Source of the DNA: Spongilla lacustris
Taxonomy: Eukaryota; Porifera; Demospongiae; Spongillida; Spongillidae
Assembly (NCBI GenBank): GCA_949361645.1
Contig: OX442423.1
Span: forward strand, 575,626-639,625
Length of the DNA stretch: 64,000 bases
Direction of reading: 5' to 3'
Shown here: positions 11,182 through 26,387 of the stretch, in pieces
How positions within the stretch are numbered: the stretch's first letter is position 1
How the letters are laid out: each line of letters begins with the position of its first letter
The notes under the pieces: generated by a model
Told to the model about the DNA's origin: nothing
What the model saw: the letters and a program-made list of their open reading frames with translations, nothing else
The model's database searches: none
Program-made: the position numbers and the translations under genes

Positions 11182-13902
11182 ACATCAATGAATGTGCTTC
11201 AAATGGAGGACTGGGACCCTGTCAGCAAAACTGCACTAACACTATTGGATCATTTGTCTGTAACTGTCAAAATGGATATTCTCTATCTCCTGATGCTAAA
11301 AGCTGTCATGGTAAGCACATTGCTTCAAAAAATATTGATTCTGCAAACATTTTTGATCAAGATGAATCTTTTTTTCACCTCAATTGAATATGCTCTGAAC
11401 AAGAAATATGTATGTCATAATTCTAAATTCTGAAAATCCAGCCAAAGTATTTTATAACACATTTAGTACTTTATTACAACTGGTTTTAAACTCATTTCAA
11501 AATTATTAATATCAGAGCAGTGAATGCATGTAAGTCCAAACTGGTATCAAGTATAAGTACATTGAAAAACAGTTCAAAGCAGAACCCATTTGTCTTAAAT
11601 GCTAGCATTTTAAAATACCATAATAATTGATCCTCATTCACAGAGAAGAACATTATATTAGCTTTGCATTTTGCTTGCAGACATCAACGAGTGTGCTTCA
11701 AATGGAGGGCTTGGTCCCTGTCAGCAGATCTGTGTAAACAAAATTGGGTCATTTGATTGCAGCTGTAACCCTGGATATGATATATCTGGACATTTCTGCA
11801 ATGGTAAGATGTGGCCGTGTGTATAATTAAAACATGTAAAAACAACTATTCTGGCATCTTTTATTATGTCAAAATAAGGAGCACCATGTTTGTATTTTAG
11901 ACTGCCACTTATTAAGATGAAAGTAGTTAGCATGCATGATCTTTAACATTTAAGTATGATTGTGCTGTTCTATCCCACTGGCTAATGCACGTACTGGAAT
12001 ATGTTATTAATAAGAGCCATGATGTTAAATTATCAAGGAAAGTAAGCATATTACACTGTCATCACTCACTGCATTGAAAGAACATAATACCCAACATTTT
12101 CATCTACATGTAGACATCAATGAATGTTCGTCAAATGGAGGATTGGGACCCTGCCAACAGAATTGCACCAACACAATTGGATCATTTGTCTGCAGCTGCC
12201 TAAATGGTTACTTGGTACCTGATAACAACAGAAGTTGCCAAGGTAAATGTGATTTCAGCAGCGTAGGTACATAACCACATGATTTGTAAACATCACAAAA
12301 GTTGTGTTTTTATTATAATTACGATGTTGCCTAAGGAGATAGTGATATTCAGCAGACATTAAAAACAGAACAAATCTATGTCTTTTTTTTTTTTCATAAC
12401 ATGAGATAATATATTTCATACATGTTTGTGTGTTTGTGTGTGTGTATGTGTGTGCCCACTTAAGGCTCACTAAAACTGCTTAGTTTTTATCTTTCTTTCT
12501 ACTGTCAGATGTCTTTGTTAGTGTGTCATTTTGTCATTACTATGCCCTTTACTATGCCCTGCTTGGGCAGGTCCTACAATCATTGCTGCAGCATCAACCA
12601 TGGCTGGATACAAAGATCCATCCATCACAGGATATAATGTGCAGACAACCGTTGCGGGGTCCATACAAAATCCCATCACTCCCACAGCAGTACTAACCAG
12701 TACAGACGCAATAATATTATCACCAACTGTATTGTTCAAAACTGTTTATGTGCAAGTCAGACTTCTCAGTGTCACAAATTGTGGCTCATGGAAAGTAAGA
12801 AAATGATTTTTGAATGTCGCTTAGCATGTATGCATATAGTAAGCTCAATTTGTACATTAATTACTTTATTTGATTTCTACTAAACCAAGTCTACGTAAAA
12901 TTTCCTTCTATTTTAGGTACCAGCTGCTCTTAAATTGTTATCCCAATCAGTTGATGATAATGTAAATGAGTTATGCAAGTGCAACGTCTCAATAGCAAAA
13001 TCAGAAGTGATTTGCTATAATGTCACCAGGGTGACCCTACGTGGTATAGTTGAAGCAATGCAGCTGCCATATCTGCAGGACTGGGTGGCAAATGAGGCGA
13101 CAAATCTTGATATTCTGGGGACATTGCTTAAAGTAGATAAGAGTTGTCCAGTTCAGATACAATCTTTTGATGACCCAGAGTGCCCTGTTGTGGCAAATGT
13201 GGATGCACAACAGACAGTGGACAACAGTGGTAACTTTGGCTTGTCAGCAGGCCTTGCAATAGGAGGTGTGACAATTCTGGTTGTAATAGCCATTGCTGTG
13301 ATTGCAGCTTTATTTATAACGATCAAGAAACGAAGTGGAAACCATAAATTGTAAGCAGCAGCTTAGATAGTCCCATGCATGTCCGAATTGAAGCCAATTC
13401 AAAGTGCAGGGCTTATATACATGCATGCATACATGGATGGAATTAATGGCGTGTGATTAATTCTTGTTAGATTAATCTCTCGCCCCACCCCATACGTGTA
13501 CTTTGGGAGTCTGCACTATATCATATCTATATTGTCTATCATATGTATATGGTTTTATTTGTAAGCTGATTTGGGAACAATGAGAGTGTACGTTTCATAA
13601 AATACTTATAGTACAAACTGTTTTAATATTAAAAATTAACTATATCATATCAAGATTGCATGGGAATAATACATATTTCATTTTAGTTCACTGTTGTTTT
13701 TCTTCATGCATCCTTCAGCACCAATCCCCTTTACAATGCAGCACCAGAACGTATCTATGACACTCCCGACTACATTACCATCAGCCAACGAGAGATGCAA
13801 AGACCTGCGACTGGACTAAATATACAGATGCCGCTGGCAACGACGAGTGCCGATAACGGAAACAGCCAAAATGAAGTCTTGTATTTTAATACAATGAAGT
13901 AA
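11182..13902 (+). CDS. Receptor gene A (3' part): three cbEGF domains, juxtamembrane SEA-like domain, TM helix, tyrosine-motif tail
   Basis: Exons by splice sites and frame: 11182-11310, 11681-11803, 12114-12242 (each one EGF-like domain, phase 1-1), 12571-12794, 12917-13350 and 13719-13902. They join without a frameshift into about 406 residues. Each EGF begins D-I-N-E-C, has six cysteines and the N/T-x-I-G-S-F-x-C calcium-binding pattern. The next two exons form a conserved Cys-containing domain ([12 protein letters not shown]... to FDDPEC) with a predicted beta-alpha-beta-beta-alpha-beta order, like SEA domains (inference). It is followed by a TM helix and a KKR stop-transfer. The last exon gives a tail with [13 protein letters not shown] and LYFNTMK. 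NPxY binds PTB adaptors and YxN binds Grb2-type SH2 domains (family knowledge). Signal and EMI exons are absent from the window, probably upstream of or displaced by the transposon block. Extending translation past 13350 without splicing stops after one codon, which argues for the donor there. Confidence 0.8.
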
Positions 13903-14126
13903 TAATTGTTAGGTACAACTGAGACACTCGAATCCAATTCATGCATGCACGGATTATTAGCCACTATTACTATTTGCTTGTTAGCGCGCTTTATGCAATA
14001 ATGACGCCATTAAAATCTTTATCACAAACTCGTGTTTAAATCTGACAACTTCATGAAAGTATACTTGACAAGTTCTCGACGTAACAACAAGCATAAAGTT
14101 TGAATTGCCGTTGATTTCTTCACGCA

Positions 14127-15594
<1,468 letters not shown>

Positions 15595-15821
15595 TGTCGT
15601 ACATGTGTCCCGAAATGTGCGGGTATATATTTTATAATGGTCACCATAAAGCTAAGAATAGATTCTAAAATTAGAATATTATCTATTTACCTCGTTACCA
15701 GACCACTACAGTGACGGCATATTCTGCCTGGCGATTGCAAGGGCGAGCAGATCACGCGGAATCCATGCTAAAAAAAAAATACTACTAGGAGTGCTTCAGT
15801 GTTAAAACCCCTCACCTGAAA

Positions 15822-16764
15822 CAGGGCCGGCGTTAGGTGTTTGGCGGCCCTAGGCAAAAGGGGTCTTGGCGGCCCCTCCATCCTCGCTCGAGAGTGCATT
15901 TTCTGGTTTTGAACTTAACTCTTTCCGATATCATTCCACTACGCATAGCTGATTTGACAGCGCGCACATGCATGTAATCAGATCATTTCTAATCTTTAAT
16001 GAAGATATACATGCTGATTGCAAAAGAATTACCTTACGCATGAAAAGCGATTTTTCTAGCTTTAACGGCTGAAAACAAATCAACTGAAACTGTAGGGGCG
16101 GATCCAGAATTTCGGGGCGAGGCTGGGGGTGATGCGATACCTGGATATATACACAAGGATGTCCGGATATGGGCCATCGGGGTCTGGGGCGGAGCCCAAG
16201 CCGCTTTGCAACTCTTGCATATTTAAAGTCACCAAAACAGCATAGTTATCACTGGAAAAAACTCGTGAAGGATTTTAAAAAATCCTTTATAAAAAATTGC
16301 ATTTTTTTTTTCTCAGTCGTGTATTGCGTAGTAAGTAGCATGCTAAAAATAGATACAATACGACAAGGATTACTTGCTTCCAGACTTTCTTGTAATCTGG
16401 CGGTGGTATACCCCAGCCACCCCGATCCTCCAGTCCAAAGATGCTGTAATTTCATGTTCAATCGAAATCAAAGCTAAACCAGGTTCAAGCCTATCAGTCT
16501 TGAGTATCTTCCGTAATTGATGGATGCAGAAAAGTCTTTATAAGCTTAAATTTTGAAAAGCTCCGTTCTGCAGCTGGTGCAACTCAGCAACTGTAGTGGA
16601 AGCTGTCAATAAAATGCGCACCGTACTGCAGACGTATGTTGGCGAGGTCTATTTTTATGGGTGTTAATTAGCATATGAATAATTAAGTAGCAGCAGTTTG
16701 GCGGCCCCTCTGACCGGCGGCCCTAGGCATTTGCCTAGTCTGCCTAGCGTTAACGCCGGCCCTG
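15822..16764. mobile_element. 943-bp non-autonomous element with CAGGG TIRs and 7-bp target duplication
   Basis: Begins CAGGGCCGGCGTTA and ends TAACGCCGGCCCTG (perfect 14-bp TIR). The flanks are the direct repeat CCTGAAA at 15815-15821 and 16765-16771. Subterminal GGCGGCCCTAGGCA occurs near both ends. CAGGG termini suggest a hAT-like element, though hAT duplications are usually 8 bp. No transposase is visible inside. Confidence 0.9.
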
Positions 16765-16771
16765 CCTGAAA

Positions 16772-17959
16772 GATAAGAAACGGTACATGCGATTTCCAAC
16801 ATTCTGTTCACAAGTTATACTGTGACATGTATAGGTCAACGTTGATGTATAAATAACAAAACTGAGCGGATGAATGATGTGATGTACATAAATTATGAAC
16901 GAGCAGCTGCTTATACTATTACTGATGTACTCATGGCAGCATTATTGATAGGGTTTCCTGTGATGAATATTTGAGCTTCGATCCGCACGCGTTTTAAAGC
17001 GACTAAGCGTGTGTATAAATGGTTGTGTGTATAGCTATTCGCTCAAAAAACTACCGAAATTCCCTAAAGGGTACATCGATATATGCATGTACCATGCAAT
17101 AATAACAGCGGCAGAAATTTTGATTGGGCGTGCCGACAATTGTTTTAGTGGGGCTTGTTGAATTTAGCAAACCACAACTGCATGTTCCATAACGTTGTAT
17201 ACGTGATTCAGTCGTATACATTGAAGGATATAATGCTGACTTGCTGTTATACATGTATGGTATTCGGCTTGCTGCATGAATTTTATAGGAATAGCCATGC
17301 ACAAGCTACATTTACGCCGTAGTACATATAGAATTTGAATTTTTGCTCATTGCAGTTTAAATAGACGGATACAAATCAACTTAAGCTTCCTGGGCCCGGC
17401 TCATGTATTGAACGTGGTCTTTAGCCAATTGCCGAACATGATACATGTATAAGATCCGAATATTGCATGCAATGTGGTTACCGCCGCTGACGTCACACGT
17501 GAATTAGGGGGGTCAACTTTTAGAAGGATATAAACTTCACCATAATAGCTCCTACATGCTTTTTTTTTTTTTTTTTCAGGGATTTCAACTTTCGTTTTAA
17601 AGTTTCCGCGTTTATCACAAGTTTCATTTATACGATGGAACTTTTGTAAGGGATGTCTATATACAGCGGAAGTTGCCACTAAGACACGAGTGGTCGTGTT
17701 TTTTTTCAATTTTTGGGGTAACTTGTGAGCGCAGTAACATCGGCACCATAACTGGCGCGTGAAGGTACTTCGTTTCGGAATATAGTTAGGCATTTTGTAC
17801 TTGCTGCGTTTCTTCGTGTCGTTTCTATAAGGATTTATGACGTGAATTAATTTGTGACGTCAGTGGCAAAAGATGATCAAAGATCACGTATTGCATCATA
17901 ATTAATCATGATAAAACAGCTCCAATGTGGTCACGCCACAATTTTTTATTCATGTTTAA
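16772..17959. other. Intergenic stretch upstream of receptor gene B
   Basis: AT-rich, with scattered reading frames (the longest on the minus strand near 17401-17793) that resemble nothing and have no supporting splice structure. It should contain the promoter of gene B; no clear core promoter was identified. Confidence 0.4.
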
Positions 17960-20900
17960 ATGGGTGTCAAGGGCGTGAACCTTCTGCTTATACTAACCTG
18001 TACTCTACGGTTGTGCGTTGCTCAGAACGGGTAAGGCCTTACCTTCTAATGACTTTACAAAAGTCAGTCTATGATTTCCTTTCTATAGGGTGTGCTACGT
18101 TACTGCCTCCCAAGTTTCGACGCACTCGAACTATGTACAGACTTCATATACGTACTACTACGATTGCAGTAACCTTGGATGGGGGTGGAGCTACTGCGCA
18201 GCGTAAGTTTATACTGCCTGCTTCCCGGCGTTCAAAGCCATGTCATAATTTTGTTGCTGTGATAACCTTCCCCGCCTGTTTTATTTTCATTAATCAGAAC
18301 CGGCTACATCAGTACTCTGACCTACGCTTCAGTCACAGCCTACGTGGCCCAGTTCACGTGCTGTACTGGATACACGCAAGTCGGTACAACGCAGACGTGT
18401 GCTGGTTAGTATGCTGCCATTGGTATATGCGGCATGCAAATAAAACAGATATATACAGACAGTATGCCAGAGATAATATAAGTAGAGTGCATGGAGCCTG
18501 TATGCCCTGTTCAGTTTTGTATACGGCCACTATAAAATTGAGGTCCGAACTAACGTCAATCAAACATATATATATGTACATGTACTTCGTAGTGCAGCCA
18601 CCTCTCTATATAGCGGCGAGTGCCAGAAGGTGACCGAAGGTGACCGAAGGTGACCGGAAAACTTGTTTTGTGTTGCATGCATGCGTCTTAGTGCGTGTTT
18701 TATATGCGTGCATGCATGCGCGCATGTGTGCGACACATGTAAAGAAGTTAACTGACTTATGTTCAGATTATAAATTATACGCCACCCAGCTAGATAAGTA
18801 CAGGTGCATGCCACGCATGGTTGCATAGAGACTCATCCCACGTACAGATTTCGTGCACTATCAATCCTATGCGCATGCATGTATATAAGCGTTAGATTCT
18901 TCTCTTCCCCCATTCACTGTACTTGCAGAAATCAATGAGTGTGCTTCAAATGGAGGACTCGGTCCCTGCCAACAGAACTGTATAAACACAATCGGGTCAT
19001 TCTACTGCAATTGTAACCCTGGTTATACCTTGTCCGGCGGAGTTTTCTGCAATGGTGAGTTATTAGGCAGCGCTGGTTCAAGTGGTGAAATATATAATGA
19101 TATGCATGCATAGGCTGCATGGGAGTTGCTGATATCATTAGTATGCAAAACTACATGCTTTCTGGTCATTCCTTACTATCACATGCAGACATCAACGAGT
19201 GTGCTCCAAATGGAGGACTTGGACCATGTCAACAGCTTTGCACAAATACCATTGGATCATACTACTGCAGCTGTCAACCTGGTTATGCACTGTCTGCTGA
19301 TGGCACAAGTTGCCATGGTGAGTGAATAAAACTAATAATATTCTAGCGAATTTAACATTATTGAACATACAAAGTGGGGTGTTCTATTGAATACTTAATG
19401 TTGTAATGTTTTTAAATTCTATAATGATTGTTACATGTACATGTAGTTTAAAAAGGAAATATAATTTATTATCCTCTCAGACATCAATGAGTGTGCTCCA
19501 AATGGAGGGCTTGGTCCATGTCAACAGCTTTGCACAAATACCATTGGATCATACTACTGCAGCTGTCAGCCTGGTTATGCACTGTCTGCCAATGGCACTA
19601 GTTGCAATGGTGAGGACAGTAATGTCTTGCTTCTTTTAAAAAATTTCCCATTGTATGTTTAAATTCAAGTCGCATGCGGTATCATACTTATCCTCATACA
19701 TGTGTATATGTGGCTTAGATGCTGGAAGTGTATGCATACACCCAGAAAGGAATATGAATTGAACCTCACTCTATGTATAATAGCTTGGTTACAATGAAAA
19801 GTTTGAATTGATGCTCACAGTTTAGAATTGTATAGTACATTATCTGCTGATAGAAAAAATTGCAGCCAAGGTTACATTTATGATATACTACTTACATCAT
19901 GCCAGTTATATAATTAGAAAAGAATGATAACCTGCAGTTCTTTCATTGCAAGTGTGCGCATGTGCAAATAAAAGCTTTGCCAGCAAAGGTTGTATTGGGC
20001 AATAACCAATATTATGCATGACTTCGAATACCCTAGCTATGAATTCTATCAATCTGCTGCAGTTGCTGCCATCAGGCCCACAACAACCTCCATTGCCAGC
20101 GTGGCTGTGCTGGCAACACCAAGTGTGACACTAAGCCCTTCTAAAGATGCTTATATCCAAGTCAGGCTGCTCAATGTTGTTGATTGCGCAATGTGGACGG
20201 TAAGAATGAAATGTGTTGTATGGCCGCAGATAGCCTATAGTCTATACGGTACTGTAGAGATGTACAGGGTATATTATAGGATTTACTACTTTGCTAATTC
20301 TAAATTGAAATGCATTTGCTTCAAGTCCCATTCAAATACTCTTAGGCAGTTATATGTCACAGAGTTTTTTTTCAGGTTCCTGAAGCACAAAAAATCTTAC
20401 ACCAATCAATTGAAGGCAAACTAAATGGATTCTGCAGCTGTAACGTCACCGTGACAAATGCAATTGTGATCTGTTATGATGCCTCTTCAGTGACCATACG
20501 TGGTATTGTTGGAATGACGCAGCTGGCATATCTGGTGAACTGGGTAAAAATGGCGACGAGTATTAATCCTCTGGGAACATTTCTTAAAGTGGACCCAAGC
20601 TGTGTAACACAAATCCAGTCTTTTAATGATCCAGGGTGTGTGGCTGCTTCTGCTGCTGCTACTGTAAATGCACAGAGAGCTGCAGAGAGTTCCATTGGCT
20701 TGCCTGTTGGTCTGGCAATTGGAGTTCTGACAGTTCTGCTAGTCACAATCGGAATAGTGGTGATAACTGTCTGGTTAATCAAGACTAAGAAATCAAGAGC
20801 AAGCCGAACAATGTAAGCATTGCATACAATGTTGTTGTATGGGGGAAGGGCCTTGATGTGCTATCCGTTCTACAATTTCACTTTCTATTTGTAAATATTT

Positions 20901-21399
20901 GTTTTGCCCATTCACCTCTTCCCCCTCCACAAATGTCCATATTAAACATAGATGCGTATTGTAACTGATTTGCTTGATAAATGCATTTGTTTTTGTCAGT
21001 TTCATGATTTGTGGTGGACAAATAATGCAGGCACATCCATATCAAAACTTGCATGATGGTAGTTTAACAGAACCACTCCCATGCAAGTCTGGCATTTACA
21101 CAAATGTGCATGTTTGTGTATACCATGGTGGCAGGTCACATGATGCTATATATGTCATATCTTGTGTCATGTATTTCATGAACATTTGAAATTATGTACA
21201 TATGACAAACTGTTGATATGCTAGGAAAGCATGCGATAATACTCTATCTTTTCCTAGCAATCCTCTGTATAATCCGTCAGACGTTTCCATCGCAAGTCGG
21301 GATGATGAAAATCCATATGACACAGTGCAAGACAGTTTTCAAAATCAGCCAGATAAACAAAACCTACAAGCCCCATTGTACTTCAACACAAAACTTTAG
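17960..21399 (+). CDS. Receptor gene B: complete EMI-EGF single-pass receptor (CED-1/Draper/MEGF10-like front end)
   Basis: Nine exons: 17960-18030, 18089-18202, 18298-18404, 18929-19054, 19189-19317, 19481-19609, 20063-20199, 20376-20812 and 21258-21399. They total 1392 nt in one frame, or 463 residues. Residues 1-20 are a signal peptide. Residues 24-97 have EMI spacing (VCY, YDC, SYC, then CC-x-GY and a final TC). Three EGF-like domains follow (98-225), the second and third almost identical. Next come a Thr/Pro stalk, a SEA-like domain (about 256-375) with N-glycosylation sites, a TM helix (about 380-405) and a basic KTKK. The tail has NPLY at 418-421, NPYDTV and LYFNTKL at the C-terminus. 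EMI-EGF-TM-NPxY is the layout of phagocytic receptors that recruit CED-6/GULP; that role here is inference. The EGF count is low and the SEA-like module is not typical of MEGF10, so it may be a distinct family. Confidence 0.85.
18623..18657 (+). repeat. Short 10-bp tandem repeat in a gene B intron
   Basis: GAAGGTGACC is repeated three times in the intron between the second EMI exon and the first EGF exon. Confidence 0.9.
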
Positions 21400-23477
21400 A
21401 GCACAGATTCATGTATATGTTTGTATGTATCTTGTCAATATTGTCTCCAGTTTTAGAATCGTACATGTACATGTGTTATAGTGTACTTTATTTATGCCAT
21501 GTTTCATTGTTCCCGGTAATGATCTGGAGTGATAAGGATGATGCATGCATGCATGGTAATGATTTACTTATAACTCATAAGTAAACAGGCTTTTGCTTAT
21601 GACAAGTGACAGTAAGGGTGGGATTCATTATACATGTATGCGAGTTGGATTTAGAATTGCGTATTAATCAGCATTCATATAATATTAATTAGCCATATGG
21701 CCCTGTAAATGTATATAGTTCTCTTTGTTAACAAATGCAATGGTGTAATGGTTCAAAACTGTCAATATGCAAGTTTTTTTTAAATATTGCACTACAATTC
21801 ACATGCACTTAAGAATGGCATCTGTAGTACTGCTGGCATTCATACAATCAGAACAAATAATGGCCAAAATTTCAAACATCAGTACACTAAAACATGGGCT
21901 TAATTGATAACCAGGTATGCAACTTTTTAACTTCAAAATAAGCTCTCCTATGGTTTGAGCCAATTTTATTTAGGTGTTCCCATGATGTCATAACAAGCTC
22001 AAAGCCATCCTGCATGGCTCTCAATGCACTACAACCTATAAATTACCATACACATAATCATACAAGCAGATGCATATCAAATCTTTTAGCCTAGCCTGAT
22101 GCAAAAAAATGTTAAGTATTTGATAAGTGGTCAAGCATGCATTAAAGGAAGATCGACTGACCCCCCCCCCCCCCCCCACACACACACCCACCCCTGCATG
22201 GCTCCGGGCCTGGTGTGTAATAAATTTTAGAGTTTCCATTTGTCAGTGTCCTTCTGAGATAGCCATTCATAATTTCCTTCCCCTTTTGAGAGCATGAGAG
22301 TTTGGAACCATGTGGTCATGCATGCAGGTGATATAATCAAGATCTATGCGTGATCCACCTGGGTGCCAGCAGAGATAATTATCTTTAATGCCAATAATCA
22401 CGTGTGCCATGCAGTGCTCTACAAATACAATTCCCATCGTCTTTTATTCTTCCTCTAGTCACTGGTGCATGAGATATGCTCCCACCCTCTCACATATCTA
22501 AGCCAGAAGGTGCATGCATGACATGCATTTTTAATTTGCCATTCATTACATGGAAGCGAATAACATTACTATCCTCATTGGCAGATGCATGCATCAACAA
22601 CCACAGCCATCTTGATTTTTTTTGTCACAGCTATTAATTACCAAGTGCTTTACTGCAGGCAGTAAGTGATTGTGGTATAACTATATGGTAGCTTCAGAAT
22701 GCTTAATCCCTCTAAACTAAATGGTCATTGTGTAATGACTTATTAAATGCATGCATGCAGCAGGCATAACAATTGCATTTAATTTGCTGCCTTAGACTAT
22801 TATTGGAGCATTTGATGGATGATAATAATGCAAGGGTGTGAAACGAAGTGCAATTATCAAATCAAACACTACAAATAATGAAACCATGCATGCTTGCTTG
22901 CACACAAAACTGAATACTTTCAGATCACAGCATTCATGACATTATCCTAAGTATTGAAGTAGACCCTCTTGGGATGGATAAACATACACACCATACTATA
23001 CTATTGCACATTTTTATGCAGGGTCGGATTCACTTTTCAGTGGAATGTTTTAGTTGTTGCTTTGTAACGGATTCGGCAAATTCGTTGTAGCGATTATGCA
23101 CCGAACTCCAGAAGTTGTAAATAAGGTCGTACTCTTCCATTCGGTCAAAAAAAAAAAAAAGCATGCCTTTCGAAGTGGTATGAAGTAATGTGTCAATATC
23201 CCTCTGATGGTAAGGGGACAATTTCAGCTAGAGGGGGACAATTTCTTCTAGCGTATAATATGTCCGGGGGGAGGCAATGTCCTCTAGCAGATTCTGTCCG
23301 GGCGGGGGGACAATATCTGCGGGGGAACAGAATCCGCTCCGACACCGGCCTGGTGGATTTGATGCTTCCCAGACTTTGCATGATGATACGTTAACCACAC
23401 CCATATTCATTGAATGTAATAATCGCTAGACGAATTATAATTAGTTAATACGGCTATCTTTTGTGGCATTTGTTGAA
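21400..23477. other. Intergenic stretch between receptor genes B and C
   Basis: 3' flank of gene B and 5' flank of gene C. It contains a poly-C run near 22161-22178, many TGCATGCA words and a copy of the GGGGACA/CTAG repeat at about 23214-23345. No coding sequence recognised. Confidence 0.5.
23214..23345. repeat. GGGGGACA / CTAGC dispersed palindromic repeat, copy 1
   Basis: Several repeats of a GGGGGACAATTT...CTAG unit alternating with GTCCGGGG. Related copies are at about 46155-46290 and 47008-47235. Confidence 0.75.
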
Positions 23478-25290
23478 ATGAGCCTCTCCGTAGTACTAGA
23501 GTCCGTGCTGATTCTTTTTTTCACAATGCTACGATTGTGCCAAACCCAAAACGGGTACGTGGATGGTATTACTCATACTTGTTCATTACATATATACACC
23601 TAATCTCTTTCCGGCGGCATATCGCAGTAGTGTTTGTTACGTTACAAGTTCCCAAGTGTCGACGCAGTCGTACTATGTGCAGACTTCGTATACGTACTAC
23701 TACGATTGCAGTAACTTTGGGTGGGGATGGAGTTACTGCGCAGCGTAAGTTGGGTGCGCCGCACCTGTACATAAAATAGGCCTGGCCTATAGCTTTAACT
23801 TTATATACTTATGTGCCATTGCATACAACAAGACACAACACGGTATGTGTTTTGTCTTCATTTGGTTCCCAGAACCGGCTACACCAGTTCTCTAACCTAC
23901 GCTTCAGTCACAGCCTACGTGGCCCAGTTCACGTGCTGCATTGGTTACTCGCAAGTCGGTACAACGCAAACGTGTGCTGGTGAGCCTTGTCTATACGTAT
24001 TTCTAACGTTATTACCTACTCTATACATGCATGTATAATGTCATTTAGTGTGGAATAATGCATAGATGTATATACGAAGTTACGAACCACAAACACTAGA
24101 CTATACATGTGCGGGTATTTGAAAACAGAAGCAATAGGAGTCCAGCATAGCAATGTGCCAAACAGCACCACCCAACCCCGCTATGTCAGTTTGTGCCTCA
24201 AAGATTCACACGTTGAGGCACAGCAGTTTGATACATCGATCAGCGTAAAAACTGACAAGGGACTCTTATTCTAGCTAAGCAGCTTAAGAAAGAACAAAGA
24301 AGCACAATTTAAGCTGATGTCTTCGTGCATGTAAGCTAGGGTGTGCAATTGATCAGTGTGCGATGTCTATTTGCAGCCTATTATCGGAGTTGTAGTCGTG
24401 ATCAGTCGCACCAAAACTGACATAGCGGGGTTGGTAAATTGTTTGTCACTGAAGTGCAGAATGCTTGTACCACATTGTGAAGTGCAATATAAGGAATTAG
24501 TTGTTCATACGCAATACAGTATTTGCCGCTTTAAACGTGTCGATAATTGGTAACTGTACGGCTCATTTACACAAACTTGAGGTGTTGGAATGTCTGTTTA
24601 TCTGTAATTGTACACTGTACATGTGTACATGCATATATTATAGTACAGGCGACCATATAAAAGGTTTACATGTACTCTCTGGAGGCATTAGTTGATTTTG
24701 CACAGTCTGTATACATGTTTATCAAATTGAGAAAATAGGTCTGTTTGTTGCACCTGTGTTTTATAACACTGGCAAATTGGTATTTTTGGACTTATAAAAA
24801 TTATGACACCAAATATACACTAATATCAATTAATGGACATGCCGTCATAAATGAATATTATAAATGGTATTAAAATCTTTTTTCCCCTGCAAGTTTTATT
24901 GACGTTATAAAAGATCCTGCCTTACAATCCGTGATGTTACACAACGAAGATTTATGAAATTGCAACACTGGCTATTAATCATCTGTGCTTAAAATGCAAT
25001 ACAGATATTATAAACAATTCAAAGAATTTGCCATAAATATTGACAAGGATGAAGTTGATTGTGGTGGAATTTGTATTCCCGATGGAGCCTAGGCCTGCTT
25101 GCACTTAGAAAATGGCCGGTATAAAATAATGACCAACCTATACTTACTGGATGGTCCTTAAATGCAGATATCAATGAGTGTGCTTCAAATGGAGGATTGG
25201 GTCCATGTCAGCAGATCTGTACAAACACAATTGGATCATTCTACTGCAGTTGTAGCATTGGTTACACCTTGTCTGGAGTGTTCTGCAATG
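23478..25290 (+). CDS. Receptor gene C, 5' part: signal peptide, EMI domain, first EGF
   Basis: Exons 23478-23554 (signal peptide starting [15 protein letters not shown]), 23628-23744 and 23873-23979 (EMI domain, about 90% identical in protein to gene B) and 25168-25290 (cbEGF, six cysteines). The exon phases match gene B exactly (2, 2, 1, 1). The chain then runs into a 200-N gap at 25355. The only fitting 3' end is at 47687-49377, which starts in the required phase. The start codon is chosen because the 77-nt exon aligns with the gene B signal exon, including the final CAGAACGG/CAAAACGG before the donor. Confidence 0.8.
23980..25167. other. Intron of receptor gene C
   Basis: About 1.2 kb between the EMI and EGF exons. 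No further EGF exon or other gene seen. Confidence 0.6.
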
Positions 25291-25354
25291 GTGAGTTAGG
25301 GAAAATGGCCAGTCAATGCTATGTGAGTATGTTTGTGTGGTTTTGTGGGGTGTG

Positions 25355-25554
25355 NNNNNNNNNNNNNNNNNNNNNNNNNNNNNNNNNNNNNNNNNNNNNN
25401 NNNNNNNNNNNNNNNNNNNNNNNNNNNNNNNNNNNNNNNNNNNNNNNNNNNNNNNNNNNNNNNNNNNNNNNNNNNNNNNNNNNNNNNNNNNNNNNNNNNN
25501 NNNNNNNNNNNNNNNNNNNNNNNNNNNNNNNNNNNNNNNNNNNNNNNNNNNNNN
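25355..25554. other. Assembly gap, exactly 200 N
   Basis: Placeholder of fixed size; the true size is unknown. The right flank begins directly in an (AGGG)n repeat. Confidence 1.
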
Positions 25555-25917
25555 AGGGAGGGAGGGAGGGAGGGAGGGAGGGAGGGAGGGAGGGAGGGAG
25601 GGAGGGAGGGAGGGAGGGAGGGAGGGAGGGAGGGAGGAAGGAGGGAGGAGGGAGGGAGGAGGGAGGGAGGGGGAGGGAAGTGTGAGGGAGGACGGAGGGA
25701 GGAGGAGGAGGAGGGAGGGAGGGAGGGAGGGAGGGAGGGAGGGAGGGAGGGAGAGAGGGAGGAGGGAGGGGGAGGGAGGAGGGAGGGAGGGAGGGAGGAG
25801 GGAGGGAGGGAGGGAGGGGGAGGGAGGGAGGGAGGGAGGGGAGGGAGGGAGGAGGGAGGGAGGGAGGAGGGGGAGGGAGGGAGGGAGGGGGAGGGAGGGA
25901 GGGGGAGGGAGGAGGAA
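25555..25917. repeat. (GGGA)n microsatellite adjoining the gap
   Basis: Nearly pure GGGA/GGA tetramer and trimer repeats, about 360 bp, strongly purine-biased. The long reading frames across it are artefacts. Confidence 0.97.
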
Positions 25918-26217
25918 TGGAGTCAGGGTGGGTTGGAGGGAGGGAGGTACCTCCAACTTGATAGATGTATGCAGTGACCCCTCATGCTTGCTCAGCTCAT
26001 GCACTGTCCTTGGTACAGTGCCTATGCTGTCCTTGGTACAGTGCCTATGCAAACATGTACATATCCACACATGCATGTACAAGTAAGGGAAAGTTATTTT
26101 TGTATGTTTTTGAAACAAGATTTTAGACATACATACACAGGTGTCCCAACTTTTGGGACCAGTGATTTGATGTTTCTTTGCAGCAGTTACCCTAACTGCT
26201 AAGGTTTGATCTCAACC

Positions 26218-26354
<137 letters not shown>

Positions 26355-26387
26355 CCTTCACATCCCACATACATGTACAGGTATGGC

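Noticed and set aside
17401..17793. 130-codon minus-strand frame upstream of receptor gene B
   Set aside because: No recognisable domain, skewed composition and no splice partners.
25555..26130. Long Gly-Arg-Glu and Pro-Ser-Leu frames on both strands
   Set aside because: Low-complexity (GGGA)n translations spanning the N gap.
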